Positions 53,585-63,069 of a DNA stretch of 64,000 bases are shown piece by piece. The stretch spans positions 992,001 through 1,056,000 of the forward strand of contig OZ243967.1 in NCBI GenBank assembly GCA_965214695.1. The letters run 5' to 3'. The notes under the pieces are model-generated. The model was not told the DNA's origin and ran no database searches. It saw only the letters and a program-made list of their open reading frames with translations. This stretch comes from JAPOXR01 sp965214695 (GTDB lineage: Bacteria > Pseudomonadota > Alphaproteobacteria > Rhodobacterales > Rhodobacteraceae). Each line of letters starts with the position of its first letter. Within the stretch, counting starts at the first letter, position 1. A program made the position numbers and the translations under genes.

Positions 53585-55209
53585 CGCAGAACCTGCTCGA
53601 GGTCAGGAATCTCTCGGTCTCGTTCTTCCAGGAGGGCGTTGAAACCCGGGCCGTCGACGATGTCGGTCTCGATGTCGGCCATGGCGAAACCGTGGCCATT
53701 GTCGGCGAATCGGGCTCCGGCAAGTCGGTCACCGCCCTGTCGACCGTTGGCCTGCTGCCAGAGAATGCCGACACGTCCGGCTCGGTACGGTACCGCGGCC
53801 AGGAGACGGTCGGCGCCGATCCGGAAATCCTGCGCAAGCTGCGCGGCAATGACATTTCCTTCATCTTCCAGGAGCCGATGGTCTCCCTCAACCCGCTGCA
53901 CACGATCGAGAAGCAGATCGCCGAGAGCCTGGCCCTCCACCAGAGAATCGCCGGCGCCGAGGCACGGGAGCGAATCATCGAGCTGCTTGACAGCACTGGC
54001 ATCGACAACCCGGAAGGCCGGCTGAAATGCTATCCGCACCTGCTCTCGGGCGGCCAGCGCCAGCGGGTGATGATTGCCATGGCCCTGGCCAATCGGCCCG
54101 ACCTGCTCATTGCCGACGAGCCGACAACCGCCCTCGACGTCACCATCCAGGCCCAGATCCTGGATTTGCTCAACGGGCTGAAGGCAACGCTGGGCATGAG
54201 CCTGCTGTTCATAACCCACGATCTCAACATCGTTCGCAGCATGGCAGACCGGGTCTACGTCATGAAGGGGGGCCGCGTGGTCGAATCGGGGCCGACCTCA
54301 AGGATATTCAAGTCGCCGGAGCACCCCTATACCAGGTTGCTGCTTGCCGCCGAGCCGACCGGTGCGCCTGAGCCGGTCAAGCGGAAGACCGAGGTGGTCA
54401 TGGACGTCTCGGACCTTCGGGTCTGGTTTCCCATCCAGCGCGGCGTCCTTCGCCGGACGGTCGGCCATGTCAAGGCAGTCAATTCGGCGACGTTTGCCGT
54501 TCGGCGCGGCGAGACGGTCGGTATTGTCGGCGAATCGGGATCCGGAAAGACGACGCTGGCGATGGCGGCACTGCGGCTGGTATCGTCAACTGGCAGCATA
54601 CGCTTCTTCGACCGGGACCTGCAACCGCTGCGCAGCGGCGATCTGCGCCTCATCCGCCGTGACATGCAGGTGGTCTTCCAGGATCCCTTCGGCTCGCTTT
54701 CGCCCCGCATGACCATCGAGCAGATCGTGTCCGAGGGTCTCGAGATACACGGAGCTGGTCGCGCGCACTCGCGGCGGGCCGCCACCGAGAAGATCCTCGA
54801 GGAGGTTGGCATCGAACCGGCGATGATGGAGCGCTACCCGCACGAGTTTTCGGGCGGCCAGCGACAGCGGGTTGCCATCGCCCGAGCGATGATACTGAAG
54901 CCCAAGCTGGTGGTGCTGGACGAGCCGACTTCGGCCCTCGACCGCACCGTTCAGGCGCAGATCGTCGACCTGCTGCTCGAGCTTCAGCAAAAGTACCGCC
55001 TGGCCTACGTCTTCATCAGCCATGACCTGCGGGTCGTCAGGGCGCTGTCCCACAAGATCCTGGTCATGAAGGATGGCGATGTCGTCGAGGCCGGAGACGC
55101 CGAGGACATCTTCCGCAACCCCAGCTCCGACTACTCACGGCGGCTGCTCTCGGCCGCTTTCGATTTGCGGGCAGAGGACGGCGCCGAGCCTGACCAACCG
55201 GTCGGATGA
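53581..55209 (+). CDS. yejF: dual-domain ABC ATPase YejF
   Basis: A 542-residue protein with two ATPase units. Unit 1 has Walker A GESGSGKSV and signature LSGGQRQRVMIAMAL; unit 2 begins near residue 275 with GESGSGKTT and FSGGQRQRVAIARAM. Both keep DEPT(T/S)ALD. This fused layout is specific to YejF-like peptide importers. It drives transport by YejA/B/E. Confidence 0.94.
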   Translation: MTQNLLEVRNLSVSFFQEGVETRAVDDVGLDVGHGETVAIVGESGSGKSVTALSTVGLLPENADTSGSVRYRGQETVGADPEILRKLRGNDISFIFQEPMVSLNPLHTIEKQIAESLALHQRIAGAEARERIIELLDSTGIDNPEGRLKCYPHLLSGGQRQRVMIAMALANRPDLLIADEPTTALDVTIQAQILDLLNGLKATLGMSLLFITHDLNIVRSMADRVYVMKGGRVVESGPTSRIFKSPEHPYTRLLLAAEPTGAPEPVKRKTEVVMDVSDLRVWFPIQRGVLRRTVGHVKAVNSATFAVRRGETVGIVGESGSGKTTLAMAALRLVSSTGSIRFFDRDLQPLRSGDLRLIRRDMQVVFQDPFGSLSPRMTIEQIVSEGLEIHGAGRAHSRRAATEKILEEVGIEPAMMERYPHEFSGGQRQRVAIARAMILKPKLVVLDEPTSALDRTVQAQIVDLLLELQQKYRLAYVFISHDLRVVRALSHKILVMKDGDVVEAGDAEDIFRNPSSDYSRRLLSAAFDLRAEDGAEPDQPVG

Positions 55210-55240
55210 CCGGCAGTGCCGGGGCCGGCATGTCGCCGGG

Positions 55241-55921
55241 TCATGCCTCCAAATAGTCCGGCACGATCAGGCGATGCGGGTCCTCATCTTCCTCAATTTC
55301 CGGAAACCGTGCTACCGGCTCGAAGAAGTAGTTGTCCGTCACGTCGTCATTAACCGAGGAGACCTCGCCGACCAGGCTGTCGCCCTCATGCCCCCAGAAC
55401 GCATGTGCGCAACCCGGCTCCAGGGTAATTGACGCCCCCGCCTCCACCAGCATTATGCCGCCAGCCTCAACCTCGTGGCGAAGTCCGTCCATGCGGACCG
55501 AAACCGGGCTTTTCCGGTCGAGGCGGGAATCGCGGTCAAGGCCGAACAGCTTGACGGCAAGGGGCGCGCCGCCGCGGACGATGATGTCTTCCGTTTTCTG
55601 CAGGTGGTAATGCATCAGCGTCACCTGGCTGGCCCGGGACACCAGCAGCTTCTCGGCATACGGAACGCCGACCGGCCGGCCGTCCAGGTCACGCCCGCCA
55701 TTGCGAAGCGTGAACAGCACCAACCCCTCGGCAGCAAAACGCCCCTTGCCGAAATCCGTGATGTCCCAACCGAGGCCGATCCGACGCATGTCGCGAATCT
55801 CGGCGGCGCTATCCATCCACTGTTCGGCCGACCAGTCGACAAAGGGCGGCAGGTTGAACCCGTGCTCGCCGATCATGGCGCCGGCCATGCGAATGGCGGC
55901 ATTGATTTCCGACCGCTTCAT
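55241..55921 (-). CDS. D-lyxose/D-mannose ketol-isomerase-like protein
   Basis: A 226-residue cupin starting MKRSEINAAIRMA, a very characteristic beginning of the D-lyxose isomerase family. Metal ligands by position are His104, His106, Glu111 (MHYHLQKTEDI) and His173 (CAHAFWGH). It would interconvert D-lyxose and D-xylulose or D-mannose and D-fructose. Transcribed alone between yejF and dacA; no sugar transporter adjacent. Confidence 0.85.
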   Translation of the reverse strand: MKRSEINAAIRMAGAMIGEHGFNLPPFVDWSAEQWMDSAAEIRDMRRIGLGWDITDFGKGRFAAEGLVLFTLRNGGRDLDGRPVGVPYAEKLLVSRASQVTLMHYHLQKTEDIIVRGGAPLAVKLFGLDRDSRLDRKSPVSVRMDGLRHEVEAGGIMLVEAGASITLEPGCAHAFWGHEGDSLVGEVSSVNDDVTDNYFFEPVARFPEIEEDEDPHRLIVPDYLEA

Positions 55922-56003
55922 TCCTGTCCCCCTGACCTGAATGCCGGAATCCATCGGAGGAGTCCTGCGGGAAGACCCTGCTCCTGCATTCTGTCCGACC
56001 GGC

Positions 56004-57479
56004 TCAAAGCGATGAGATGCCGATGACCTTGCATTCCAAGTTGCGGGCGCGCAACCGTCCACAGGCAACGTCGGCGCTCGATCGCGACATCCCCTCGAAG
56101 CGCGCCGTGAACGCACCGCCGGTCTCGGTGACGGTTCGCCGTGCATCTCCCAGCGAGCCGAAATCTACCAGGGCCGCCTTCAGCAAATGATGGGTTGCCC
56201 GCTCCCTGGTGTTGAACCTCCCCACATCAACCGCCCAGATCGACGCCCCCTCGCCGTGAAGCGAGGCCGAACTGCCAGCGGGCAGCGGCCGACGAAGCGG
56301 GCGCTGGTAATCGATTGCAAACGTCTCCGGACCCTGCTTGAGGCTGGCCAGAATCTCGAGGGCTGGCCCCATGTCGCCCTCGCCTTCCAGGATTGCGGCA
56401 AGCGTGGAATCGAGGCTGGCAATGCGCAGCGTCCCGACAAGCGCCTCGTCGCCCGTCGCCACGCTGGTCTCGTCATCGGCGACGACAACGGCATCGTCAA
56501 CTGTCTCCGAATTGGTGCTGACAACGGCCTCGATATCCGGTGGCCGGCGACGGCGCCGTTCGGCGCGGTCGACCGACACGTCAACCCGCCGCAACTTGCC
56601 AAAAACCGGCTCGAGCGTCGCCGGTTTCCAGAGCTTGACATCGCGGCTGGCCTTGGCAAAGCCCCGGTCCATCAACTCGGCAACATGCTTGTCCCGGGTT
56701 TGGGAACTGCGGCCACCGAATACCGTGACGATGATCCGCTTGGAGCCACGCTCGGCCGAGGCAACCAGGTTGAAGCCGGCCTTGCTGGTATAGCCGGTCT
56801 TGATTCCGTCGGCGCCTTTGTAGGAATTCAGGAACCGCCGATTGGTATTGCGAACGGTCGTCGCGCCGACATGGGCCGAGCGCCTGGAAAACAGGTTGTA
56901 GTATTCGGGATAGTCGTAAATGACCCGCCGCCCAAGAACCGACATGTCCCGTGCCGTGGACAGGTGGCCCTTCTGGGTCAACCCATGTGCGTTCCTGAAT
57001 GTCGTGTTCGACATCCCCATTGCCCGAGCGGTCCTTGTCATGCGGTCGGCGAATTCCTCTTCGCTTCCCGAGATGGCCTCGGCGATGGCCGTGGCCGCAT
57101 CATTTGCCGACCGGACTGCTGCCGCCCGGATCAGATATCGCAGCGAGATTCGTGAGCCTGGCCGCAGGTAGAGCTTCGACGCCGGTTCACTGGCAGCAAA
57201 TTTTGAGATCCTGATCGGCTTGTCCAGGGAAATCTCGCCATTTTCGACCGCCTGGATGGCAATGTAGACGGTCATCATCTTGGTCAGCGAGGCCGGGTTG
57301 AGAATCTTGTCCGGATTCTCGGAAAAGAGAATCTGGCCGCTCCGGGCATCCATGACAACTGATGCATAATTGGAGGCAAGGGAGTCCCTCGCCCAAAAGG
57401 ATATGGTCAGTGCGACCAGCAACATCACGACGGCACCGCGCCATGATGCCACGCGCGCCAAAAACATGAGACGTATCAA
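56004..57479 (-). CDS. D-alanyl-D-alanine carboxypeptidase with C-terminal SPOR-like region
   Basis: A 491-residue DacA-family (S11) enzyme. A signal/anchor segment covers residues 14-32. Active-site motifs are SLTK with Ser64 and Lys67, SAN near residue 124, and KTG in DGIKTGYTSKAG. A Ser/Thr/Asp-rich linker follows, then about 75 terminal residues (WAVDVGRFNTRERATHHLLKA) that resemble a SPOR peptidoglycan-binding domain. It trims peptidoglycan pentapeptides in the periplasm and may be sent to the septum by its tail. Confidence 0.9.
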   Translation of the reverse strand: MIRLMFLARVASWRGAVVMLLVALTISFWARDSLASNYASVVMDARSGQILFSENPDKILNPASLTKMMTVYIAIQAVENGEISLDKPIRISKFAASEPASKLYLRPGSRISLRYLIRAAAVRSANDAATAIAEAISGSEEEFADRMTRTARAMGMSNTTFRNAHGLTQKGHLSTARDMSVLGRRVIYDYPEYYNLFSRRSAHVGATTVRNTNRRFLNSYKGADGIKTGYTSKAGFNLVASAERGSKRIIVTVFGGRSSQTRDKHVAELMDRGFAKASRDVKLWKPATLEPVFGKLRRVDVSVDRAERRRRRPPDIEAVVSTNSETVDDAVVVADDETSVATGDEALVGTLRIASLDSTLAAILEGEGDMGPALEILASLKQGPETFAIDYQRPLRRPLPAGSSASLHGEGASIWAVDVGRFNTRERATHHLLKAALVDFGSLGDARRTVTETGGAFTARFEGMSRSSADVACGRLRARNLECKVIGISSL

Positions 57480-57630
57480 TCCTGCACCATTTACAACCTA
57501 TTCCTGCCGAATTGGCAGAAACCGAACTGCTCCTCAACCAGGGCGGCGCCACTTCTGTGTCAGCTACCCGCCGGGCGTGCAAGCTAGCACAAAAGAGCCG
57601 GCCAGAACAGCAAAAAATATTTTCCGTCCG

Positions 57631-58359
57631 TCAGGCCGCCGCCTCACCCTGCCCCTCCCGGGCGGCGATCGACGAAACCAGCTCTGGAATCTCGTGCAAC
57701 CCGGAGACGACCCCGAACCTCGGATGGTCGCTCGGAAGCTCCGCATGCTCCAATTCCCAGGTCAGCTCATGCGGTATCAGGATGCCCCAACACCCTGCTT
57801 CCAGGGCCGGAATGACATCCGACTTCACCGAGTTGCCGATCATCATCGCGGCCTCGGGCCCGGTTCCGTATTCCCGGAAAGTCCGGCGGTAGACATCGGG
57901 TGACTTGTCGCTGACAATCTCGATTCCGTCGAACAATTCGCCAAGTCCCGACTGGGCAAGCTTGCGTTCCTGGTCAAGCAGGTCGCCCTTGGTCACCAGC
58001 ACCACCGTGTGTCTGCTGGCAACATCGCGAACCACCTCTTCCGCCCCCGGCAACAACTCGATCGGGTGGGCTTGCAACTCCTGTCCGAGATCGATGATCT
58101 GCCGGATCACTGCCGGCGGAACCCGGTTGTCGGTAATTTCGAGCGCCGTCTCGATCATTGACAGCAGGAAACCCTTGATACCGAAGCCGTACCGCTTGAG
58201 ATTCTTCCGCTCGGTCTCCAGCAACTTCCATTTCAGATCCTGGCAGGTGGAGTATTCCGACAGGATGGAGATGAAACTGTCCTCCGTGACGCGGAAGAAC
58301 TTCTCGTTCTGCCACAGCGTGTCGTCGGCATCAAAGCCGATGGAGGTCAACACGGTCAT
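57631..58359 (-). CDS. HAD-family hydrolase
   Basis: A 242-residue phosphatase-like protein. Motif I is GFDADDTLW with Asp10 and Asp12, motif II VVLVTKGD, motif III Lys in SDKSPDVYRR, and motif IV MIGNSVKSDV. The cap is helical as in the YjjG/haloacid-dehalogenase group. ATG 58359 is favoured as it places motif I close to the N-terminus. Substrate unknown. Divergent from clpS. Confidence 0.87.
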   Translation of the reverse strand: MTVLTSIGFDADDTLWQNEKFFRVTEDSFISILSEYSTCQDLKWKLLETERKNLKRYGFGIKGFLLSMIETALEITDNRVPPAVIRQIIDLGQELQAHPIELLPGAEEVVRDVASRHTVVLVTKGDLLDQERKLAQSGLGELFDGIEIVSDKSPDVYRRTFREYGTGPEAAMMIGNSVKSDVIPALEAGCWGILIPHELTWELEHAELPSDHPRFGVVSGLHEIPELVSSIAAREGQGEAAA

Positions 58360-58426
58360 CCCGCCCCTGAGCTTTGCCAAGCCGGCGATAGTCAACTATA
58401 TTGAACATTCACTCAAGCAGGTTTTG

Positions 58427-58777
58427 ATGGATACCGCCTTGCCTCGAAATCCAGACGAAATTGACGGTGACAACCGAACGGATACCGGAACCTCGGTGCT
58501 GACCCGGACCCGGCCGGCCGCTGAACGGGCGCCGATGTACAAGGTCATCCTGCTGAATGACGACTACACGCCGATGGAATTCGTGGTCGCCATACTGGAG
58601 CACATCTTCTTGATGCAGCGCGACCAGGCAGTGTCCCTCATGCTTGACATTCACAACAAGGGTGTCGGCATCGCCGGCGTATACACCCATGAAATCGCGG
58701 AAACCAAGGCTAACCAGGTCATGGCCGCCGCCAGGAACAACGAGCATCCCCTGCGATGCACGATTGAAAGGGATTGA
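58427..58777 (+). CDS. clpS: ATP-dependent Clp protease adaptor ClpS
   Basis: A 116-residue protein with a disordered N-terminus of 36 residues and the core MYKVILLNDDYTPMEFVV. It carries Asn44-Asp45-Asp46 for N-degron binding, then HNKGVGIAGVYTHEIAETKA. It presents N-end-rule substrates to ClpA. clpA, usually just downstream, is absent; an SDR gene follows instead. Confidence 0.95.
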   Translation: MDTALPRNPDEIDGDNRTDTGTSVLTRTRPAAERAPMYKVILLNDDYTPMEFVVAILEHIFLMQRDQAVSLMLDIHNKGVGIAGVYTHEIAETKANQVMAAARNNEHPLRCTIERD

Positions 58778-58908
58778 CCCGCAATCTCCTGCAACCGGAG
58801 CCGGAAATTCCGATGTCCCCCCGTGGCCCGCCCTGGGGTTGCAACCTGTCCGACTGAGGGCAGCACGCGTCATCGGCACATCATGGCAATAGCAAGGTGA
58901 CCCATTCA

Positions 58909-59697
58909 ATGGAACGCAAGACCGCAATAGTGACCGGGGCGGCGAGCGGCGTCGGCCTCGCAATTGCCCTGCAGCTGGCCGAACACGGCACCAACGTCAT
59001 GTTTGCCGATTGCGACCAGCAATTGCTCAAATCGGAATTCGACCCCAATGGCGACAATGTCGACCTGTTTGTCGGCGACCTGCAGGATTTGTTGACCCAA
59101 TCCAACCTGCTGGCGGCAACGGCGGAGCGGTTCGGACGGATCGACATCCTGGTCAATGCCAGCCGCAGAATGATGACCTCGTCGCATCACGACCTCAAGG
59201 CGGACATTCTCGACGAGATGCTCAGCCAGAACCTGCGACAGCACTACACCCTTTCACGGCAGGTGGCCCGGTATTTCACCGAACAGGAACCGCCATCATC
59301 CCGACCGACCGAACTGGCCGGGTCAATCGTCAATGTCTCGTCGATCGCCGCCAACCGGCTCCATCCCGACCTTGTCGAGTATTCGGTGTGCTGTGCGGCA
59401 CTTGAACAGTTGACCCGCTCGCTCGCCGTGGCCTTCGCCGCGTTGCGAATCAACGTCAATGCGGTGGCTTTCGGCTCGGTGATGAGCGGCAATCTTCAAC
59501 AGATGACGCTGGAAAATCCGGAACTCCGCGAGCGGATTGCCGCTGCCACGCCGCTAGGCCGGGTTGCCGACGCGACCGAAGTCGCCAATGCGGCGACATT
59601 CCTGGTCTCGGGCGCCGCCAGTTTCATGACCGGCCAAATCCTGACCATTGATGGTGGCCGTTCGCTGCTTGACCGGTATACCGAGCCGCATCACTGA
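58909..59697 (+). CDS. SDR-family protein lacking the catalytic lysine
   Basis: A 262-residue protein; ATG 58909 has AGCAAGGTGA upstream. The Rossmann motif TGAASGVG at 9-16 is intact, Ser144/145 and Tyr158 are in place, but the YxxxK pattern reads YSVCC, with Cys162 instead of Lys. The NNAG stretch is also changed (LVNASRR). The C-terminal half is normal, with LVSGAASFMTGQILTIDGG. It may bind NAD(P) but have altered or no dehydrogenase activity. Confidence 0.85.
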   Translation: MERKTAIVTGAASGVGLAIALQLAEHGTNVMFADCDQQLLKSEFDPNGDNVDLFVGDLQDLLTQSNLLAATAERFGRIDILVNASRRMMTSSHHDLKADILDEMLSQNLRQHYTLSRQVARYFTEQEPPSSRPTELAGSIVNVSSIAANRLHPDLVEYSVCCAALEQLTRSLAVAFAALRINVNAVAFGSVMSGNLQQMTLENPELRERIAAATPLGRVADATEVANAATFLVSGAASFMTGQILTIDGGRSLLDRYTEPHH

Positions 59698-59726
59698 GGT
59701 GCCGCCCATCGGCGGGAAGGTCCGGC

Positions 59727-60383
59727 CTACGACCTGGTATCCAGCTTGAAGCCCTCAAGATCGGCCAGCGGCGATTGCGGCTTCTGCGGCTTCAGCGATT
59801 CGTCGACGGTCGAGAGCACCTGCCCCTTTTCCTGGACTCGCTTTTCCTTCTCGGCAGACACTCTTTCGGCGGCCCGCATGACCGCTTCATCGAGATCAAG
59901 CTGCCTGCACAGTCCCAGTGCCACCGGATCCGTTGGCTGAATATTGTTGATATTCCAGTGGGTTCGGCCCTGCACCGACTGGATCGTGTTCTTGGTGGTG
60001 CGAACCAGCGCCTTGATCTGGGCAATCGACAATTCGGGGTGATTCTTCAGCAGCCAGGCAATGGCAGCCGGTTGATCCTGGCGCTTGGAAAGCGGTGTAT
60101 AGCGTGGCCCCTTCCGCTTCTTGGGCAGGTCGACGACCTGCGCTTCCGTCATCTGCAGCGCATGATCCGGATCTTCCTGGCCCAGTTTCAGCTCTTCGGC
60201 CGAGAGCTGGTTGTTCTTCACCGGGTCAAAACCCAGTATGCCAGCGGCGACTTCGCCATCGGCGATTCCCTGGACCTCCAGCTCATGCAATCCGCAAAAC
60301 TCCGCGATCTGCCGGAACGTCAACGTCGAATTGTCGACCAGCCACACCGCGGTGGCCATGGCCATGATGGGTTTGTTTGGCAT
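59727..60383 (-). CDS. trcR: cell cycle transcriptional regulator TrcR (DUF1013)
   Basis: A 218-residue protein with a helix-turn-helix near the N-terminus (TFRQIAEFCGLHELEVQGIADGE read in parts) and the DUF1013 central block GPRYTPLSKRQDQPAAIAWL and RTHWNINNIQPTDPVALGLC. Start ATG 60383 (MPNKPIMAMATAVWL). Almost restricted to Alphaproteobacteria, where it links to cell cycle control and RNA polymerase. Confidence 0.92.
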   Translation of the reverse strand: MPNKPIMAMATAVWLVDNSTLTFRQIAEFCGLHELEVQGIADGEVAAGILGFDPVKNNQLSAEELKLGQEDPDHALQMTEAQVVDLPKKRKGPRYTPLSKRQDQPAAIAWLLKNHPELSIAQIKALVRTTKNTIQSVQGRTHWNINNIQPTDPVALGLCRQLDLDEAVMRAAERVSAEKEKRVQEKGQVLSTVDESLKPQKPQSPLADLEGFKLDTRS

Positions 60384-60712
60384 TTCACCCGCTCTCCACA
60401 ATTTCCTGGACATGATGGCAGACCGATCGATGGTCCATCATCGCCCCGGCACGCACGGGATGAATAACCGCCATTGCCGGAACAATAAAGCCCCCAATGC
60501 GGCACCACATCAAGTTCGGCCAACCGCCACCGTCATGCCGCCCCCTGTGCCGACGCCAGCCCACCCGATGACCCGGACACCCTGATGGGCGCCGCCAGGC
60601 GAGATACCGACTGCCAGTGACGCCGACCCGTGCCAAGGCCCAACGTTTACCCATTCGGCTCGCGATGGAGACACTGCCATGCAGGAAGTTGCAGTTCCGC
60701 CACAAGGCGGGC
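60384..60712. other. intergenic region between trcR and the quinone oxidoreductase, 329 bp
   Basis: CCGCC/GGCGG hairpin at 60697-60710, with loop ACAA, sits right after the quinone oxidoreductase stop and may end its transcript. The remainder presumably holds the trcR promoter, for which I see no clear boxes. No gene or structured RNA was recognised. Confidence 0.4.
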
Positions 60713-61699
60713 CTACCCCATCGTCAGGACAATCTTCCCCACATGGTCCGAGCTTTCCATCCGCCGATGCGCATCGGCGGCCCGGGCAAGCGGAAACTCC
60801 GAGTCCATGACCGGCGCGATGACTCCGGTCTCCAGCAGCGGCCACACCGTCCGTTCAAGGTCTTCGGCGATTGCCGTCTTGGCAATGTCCGATTGCGGCC
60901 GCAAGGTGCTGCCGGTGATCGTCAGTCGCCGCGTCATGATCTGGGCAAAGTTGAGCTCGACCCTGGGACCCTGCAGGAACGCGATCTGCACCAGCCGCCC
61001 GTCATTTGCCAGTGCCTTGATATTCCTGGGAATATAGCTGCCGCCAACCATGTCGAGGATGACATCTACCCCCACCCCGCCGGTCAGGCCGCGGGTGATG
61101 TCGACGAAATCATCCTCCCGGTAATTGATCGCCCGGTCTGCCCCCAGCCTTTCACACTGCCGGCATTTCGCATCGGAGCCAGCGGTCGCAAAAACCCTGC
61201 TGCCAAGCGTGGAGGCAAGCTGAATTGCCATCGTTCCGATGCCGGACGAGCCTCCATGCACCAGGAATGTCTCGCCCGCCTGCAGCCGCCCCCGAACGAA
61301 GACATTGCTCCAGACCGTGTATGCCGTTTCACACAGCGCTGCTGCTGCCTTCATGTCCATGCCGGGGGGGATCGGCAATGCGTGGCTGGCAACGGTTTCC
61401 GAATACTCGGCATAGCCGCCGCCGGGAAGCAGGGCGGTAACCCGGTCTCCCTCCTTCCAGCGGACGACTCCCTTGCCGACCGCGGCTACCTCGCCTGCCG
61501 ATTCAAGGCCGGGCAAGTCCGACGCGCCGGGCGGAGGATTGTAGAGTCCCGACCGCTGAAGCACATCGGGTCGATTAACCCCGGCCGCAACATTTCGGAT
61601 GACGATATGGCCGTGGCGTGGCGACGGCGGCTGCCTGTCCGCAAGCCGAAGCACCTCCGGCCCGCCAGCCTCGCTGATTTCGACGACACGCATGGTCAT
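60713..61699 (-). CDS. NAD(P)H-quinone oxidoreductase, PIG3/QorA-like MDR
   Basis: A 328-residue medium-chain reductase without zinc ligands. It has GVNRPDVLQRSGLYNPPPG, PGLESAGEVAAVG, and the cofactor loop HGGSSGIGTMAIQLA (the TED2/PIG3 variant). ATG 61699 overlaps the upstream stop as ATGA. It likely reduces quinones with NADPH. Coupled to the COQ9-like gene upstream, which fits a ubiquinone-related setting. Confidence 0.88.
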   Translation of the reverse strand: MTMRVVEISEAGGPEVLRLADRQPPSPRHGHIVIRNVAAGVNRPDVLQRSGLYNPPPGASDLPGLESAGEVAAVGKGVVRWKEGDRVTALLPGGGYAEYSETVASHALPIPPGMDMKAAAALCETAYTVWSNVFVRGRLQAGETFLVHGGSSGIGTMAIQLASTLGSRVFATAGSDAKCRQCERLGADRAINYREDDFVDITRGLTGGVGVDVILDMVGGSYIPRNIKALANDGRLVQIAFLQGPRVELNFAQIMTRRLTITGSTLRPQSDIAKTAIAEDLERTVWPLLETGVIAPVMDSEFPLARAADAHRRMESSDHVGKIVLTMG

Positions 61700-62427
61700 G
61701 ACGGCCAGTTCCTTGAGGACGGCCGCAACCAGCCGGGATACCGGTCCGGCCGATGCGCCGGCGGGCGGACAAATCGCAGGCAGTTGTCGATCGAATTCAA
61801 CAGTAGCGGCCCACCCGGCATCCGGCGAAATCCCGATTTCAGAGCTTCCAATTGCATGACGTTGTCGATTCGCCTGTCGACGAATTCGGCGGTCGCCGTG
61901 CCACCGCCGGTATCTCCAAGCCAGTAGAGCACCGAACTGCCCAGCACCGCCGACAGGGTTGCCCGCTTCGAATACCAGTTGATGTCGTCCGACCGGTCGC
62001 CCAGGAAGACCCAGATTCGGTCGGAGGTGTGCCACAACGCGCTGGCGCCAGCTTGTCCATTGATTGGAATTGCAAACATTGCCAGCATCTGCCGGACTGC
62101 TTCGCGGTGACCGGACACGACCTCCAGCCTTGTCCTGACGGCAAGGGCAATCCGGTCCCGCATCCGCATGGACGCAAGATCCATCTCCTCCAGGCGCCCA
62201 ATCATCAACTCGTCGCCCCAGCCCTGGAACTCGACCGCCAGGTCGCGAACGCCGCCCGGACAGGCAAGCGCGGCATCGGCCGGCTCGATGCCCATCTCCC
62301 GGCAGGCCAGGTCAAGACTGGATTTGCGCCAGCCTTCGAATGGCACGATTTCAAGGATTTTCAACATAATCTGCCGGCGCAACTCCGGCAGGTCATCAAT
62401 GACGGATTCGGTATCTTCCATTCTCAT
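61696..62427 (-). CDS. COQ9-family protein
   Basis: A 243-residue protein. The N-terminal 70 residues form a TetR-like helix-turn-helix fold (RRQIMLKILEIVPFEGWRKS), and the COQ9 signature is DDINWYSKRATLSAVLGSSV then LYWLGD. In mitochondria COQ9 binds lipid and supports COQ7 in ubiquinone synthesis. The start could be ATG 62427 or 62421. Confidence 0.92.
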   Translation of the reverse strand: MRMEDTESVIDDLPELRRQIMLKILEIVPFEGWRKSSLDLACREMGIEPADAALACPGGVRDLAVEFQGWGDELMIGRLEEMDLASMRMRDRIALAVRTRLEVVSGHREAVRQMLAMFAIPINGQAGASALWHTSDRIWVFLGDRSDDINWYSKRATLSAVLGSSVLYWLGDTGGGTATAEFVDRRIDNVMQLEALKSGFRRMPGGPLLLNSIDNCLRFVRPPAHRPDRYPGWLRPSSRNWPS

Positions 62428-62772
62428 TCACTCGGTAACCACGGATTTAGTGCCCCGAACCCTACCGGAATTCGGCCACGATTTGAACTGGCAACCTTGC
62501 CCGGGAGGTAGTGTAAGGAAAGGCTTGGCCAGGTTGCAACATGCACCCCCTGCCATTCACGGTCGGCAGCATCCGAACCAGCGATGGCCATGCCTGGGGG
62601 ATGGCCTCGGGGACGGTCGGTGGCCGGCACCTGCCCTTCCCCGGGCCGGATCCAGCGCCTTGCCGTGGCTGAAATTCGGCATGCAACAGGCTGTGGACGG
62701 AGGCGGTCAAGGCTGGTATAGCCCTTGGGCTGACAGTTCATTGATCACCGCCATGACGGGCAAGGGAGTTCC
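62428..62772 (+). promoter_or_regulatory. intergenic region with candidate rpsU promoter
   Basis: TGGACG at 62694-62699 and TATAGC at 62717-62722 are 17 bp apart and about 50 bp before rpsU. The rest of the 345 bp is GC-rich with no gene recognised. A stretch near 62470-62510 has a tRNA-T-loop-like string but does not fold as a tRNA. Confidence 0.45.
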
Positions 62773-62976
62773 ATGCAGGTTCAAGTCCGCGACAACAATG
62801 TCGACCAAGCGCTACGCGTTCTCAAAAAGAAGTTGCAGAGAGAAGGCGTGTTCCGGGAGATGAAACTCCGGCAGCATTACGAAAAGCCGTCGGAAAGAAA
62901 GGCTCGGGAACGGGCGGAGGCAATTCGGCGCGCAAGGAAACTGGCGCGCAAGCGGGCATTGCGGGAAGGCGGCTGA
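62773..62976 (+). CDS. rpsU: 30S ribosomal protein S21
   Basis: A 67-residue very basic protein: MQVQVRDNNVDQALRVLKKK, then GVFREMKLRQHYEKPSERKA and a terminal Arg/Lys-rich helix. It is part of the small subunit platform near the anti-Shine-Dalgarno end of 16S rRNA. Length and sequence match alphaproteobacterial S21. Confidence 0.97.
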   Translation: MQVQVRDNNVDQALRVLKKKLQREGVFREMKLRQHYEKPSERKARERAEAIRRARKLARKRALREGG

Positions 62977-62983
62977 CGCTACC

Positions 62984-63002
62984 TGCCGGCTGCCGGCCGG
63001 CA
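62984..63002 (+). terminator. hairpin after rpsU
   Basis: TGCCGGC, a 5-nt loop, GCCGGCA begins 8 bp after the rpsU stop. No T-run follows. Confidence 0.45.
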
Positions 63003-63069
63003 ATCATCGAAAATCGGGTGTCGGGGCGCGGTTCGTTTCACGGGCCGGCCGCCGGGATGTACATTTGCG

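Noticed and set aside
62460..62515. tRNA-like string (TTTGAACTGGCAACC on the plus strand)
   Set aside because: The putative T-arm does not pair properly and no acceptor, D or anticodon arm can be built around it.
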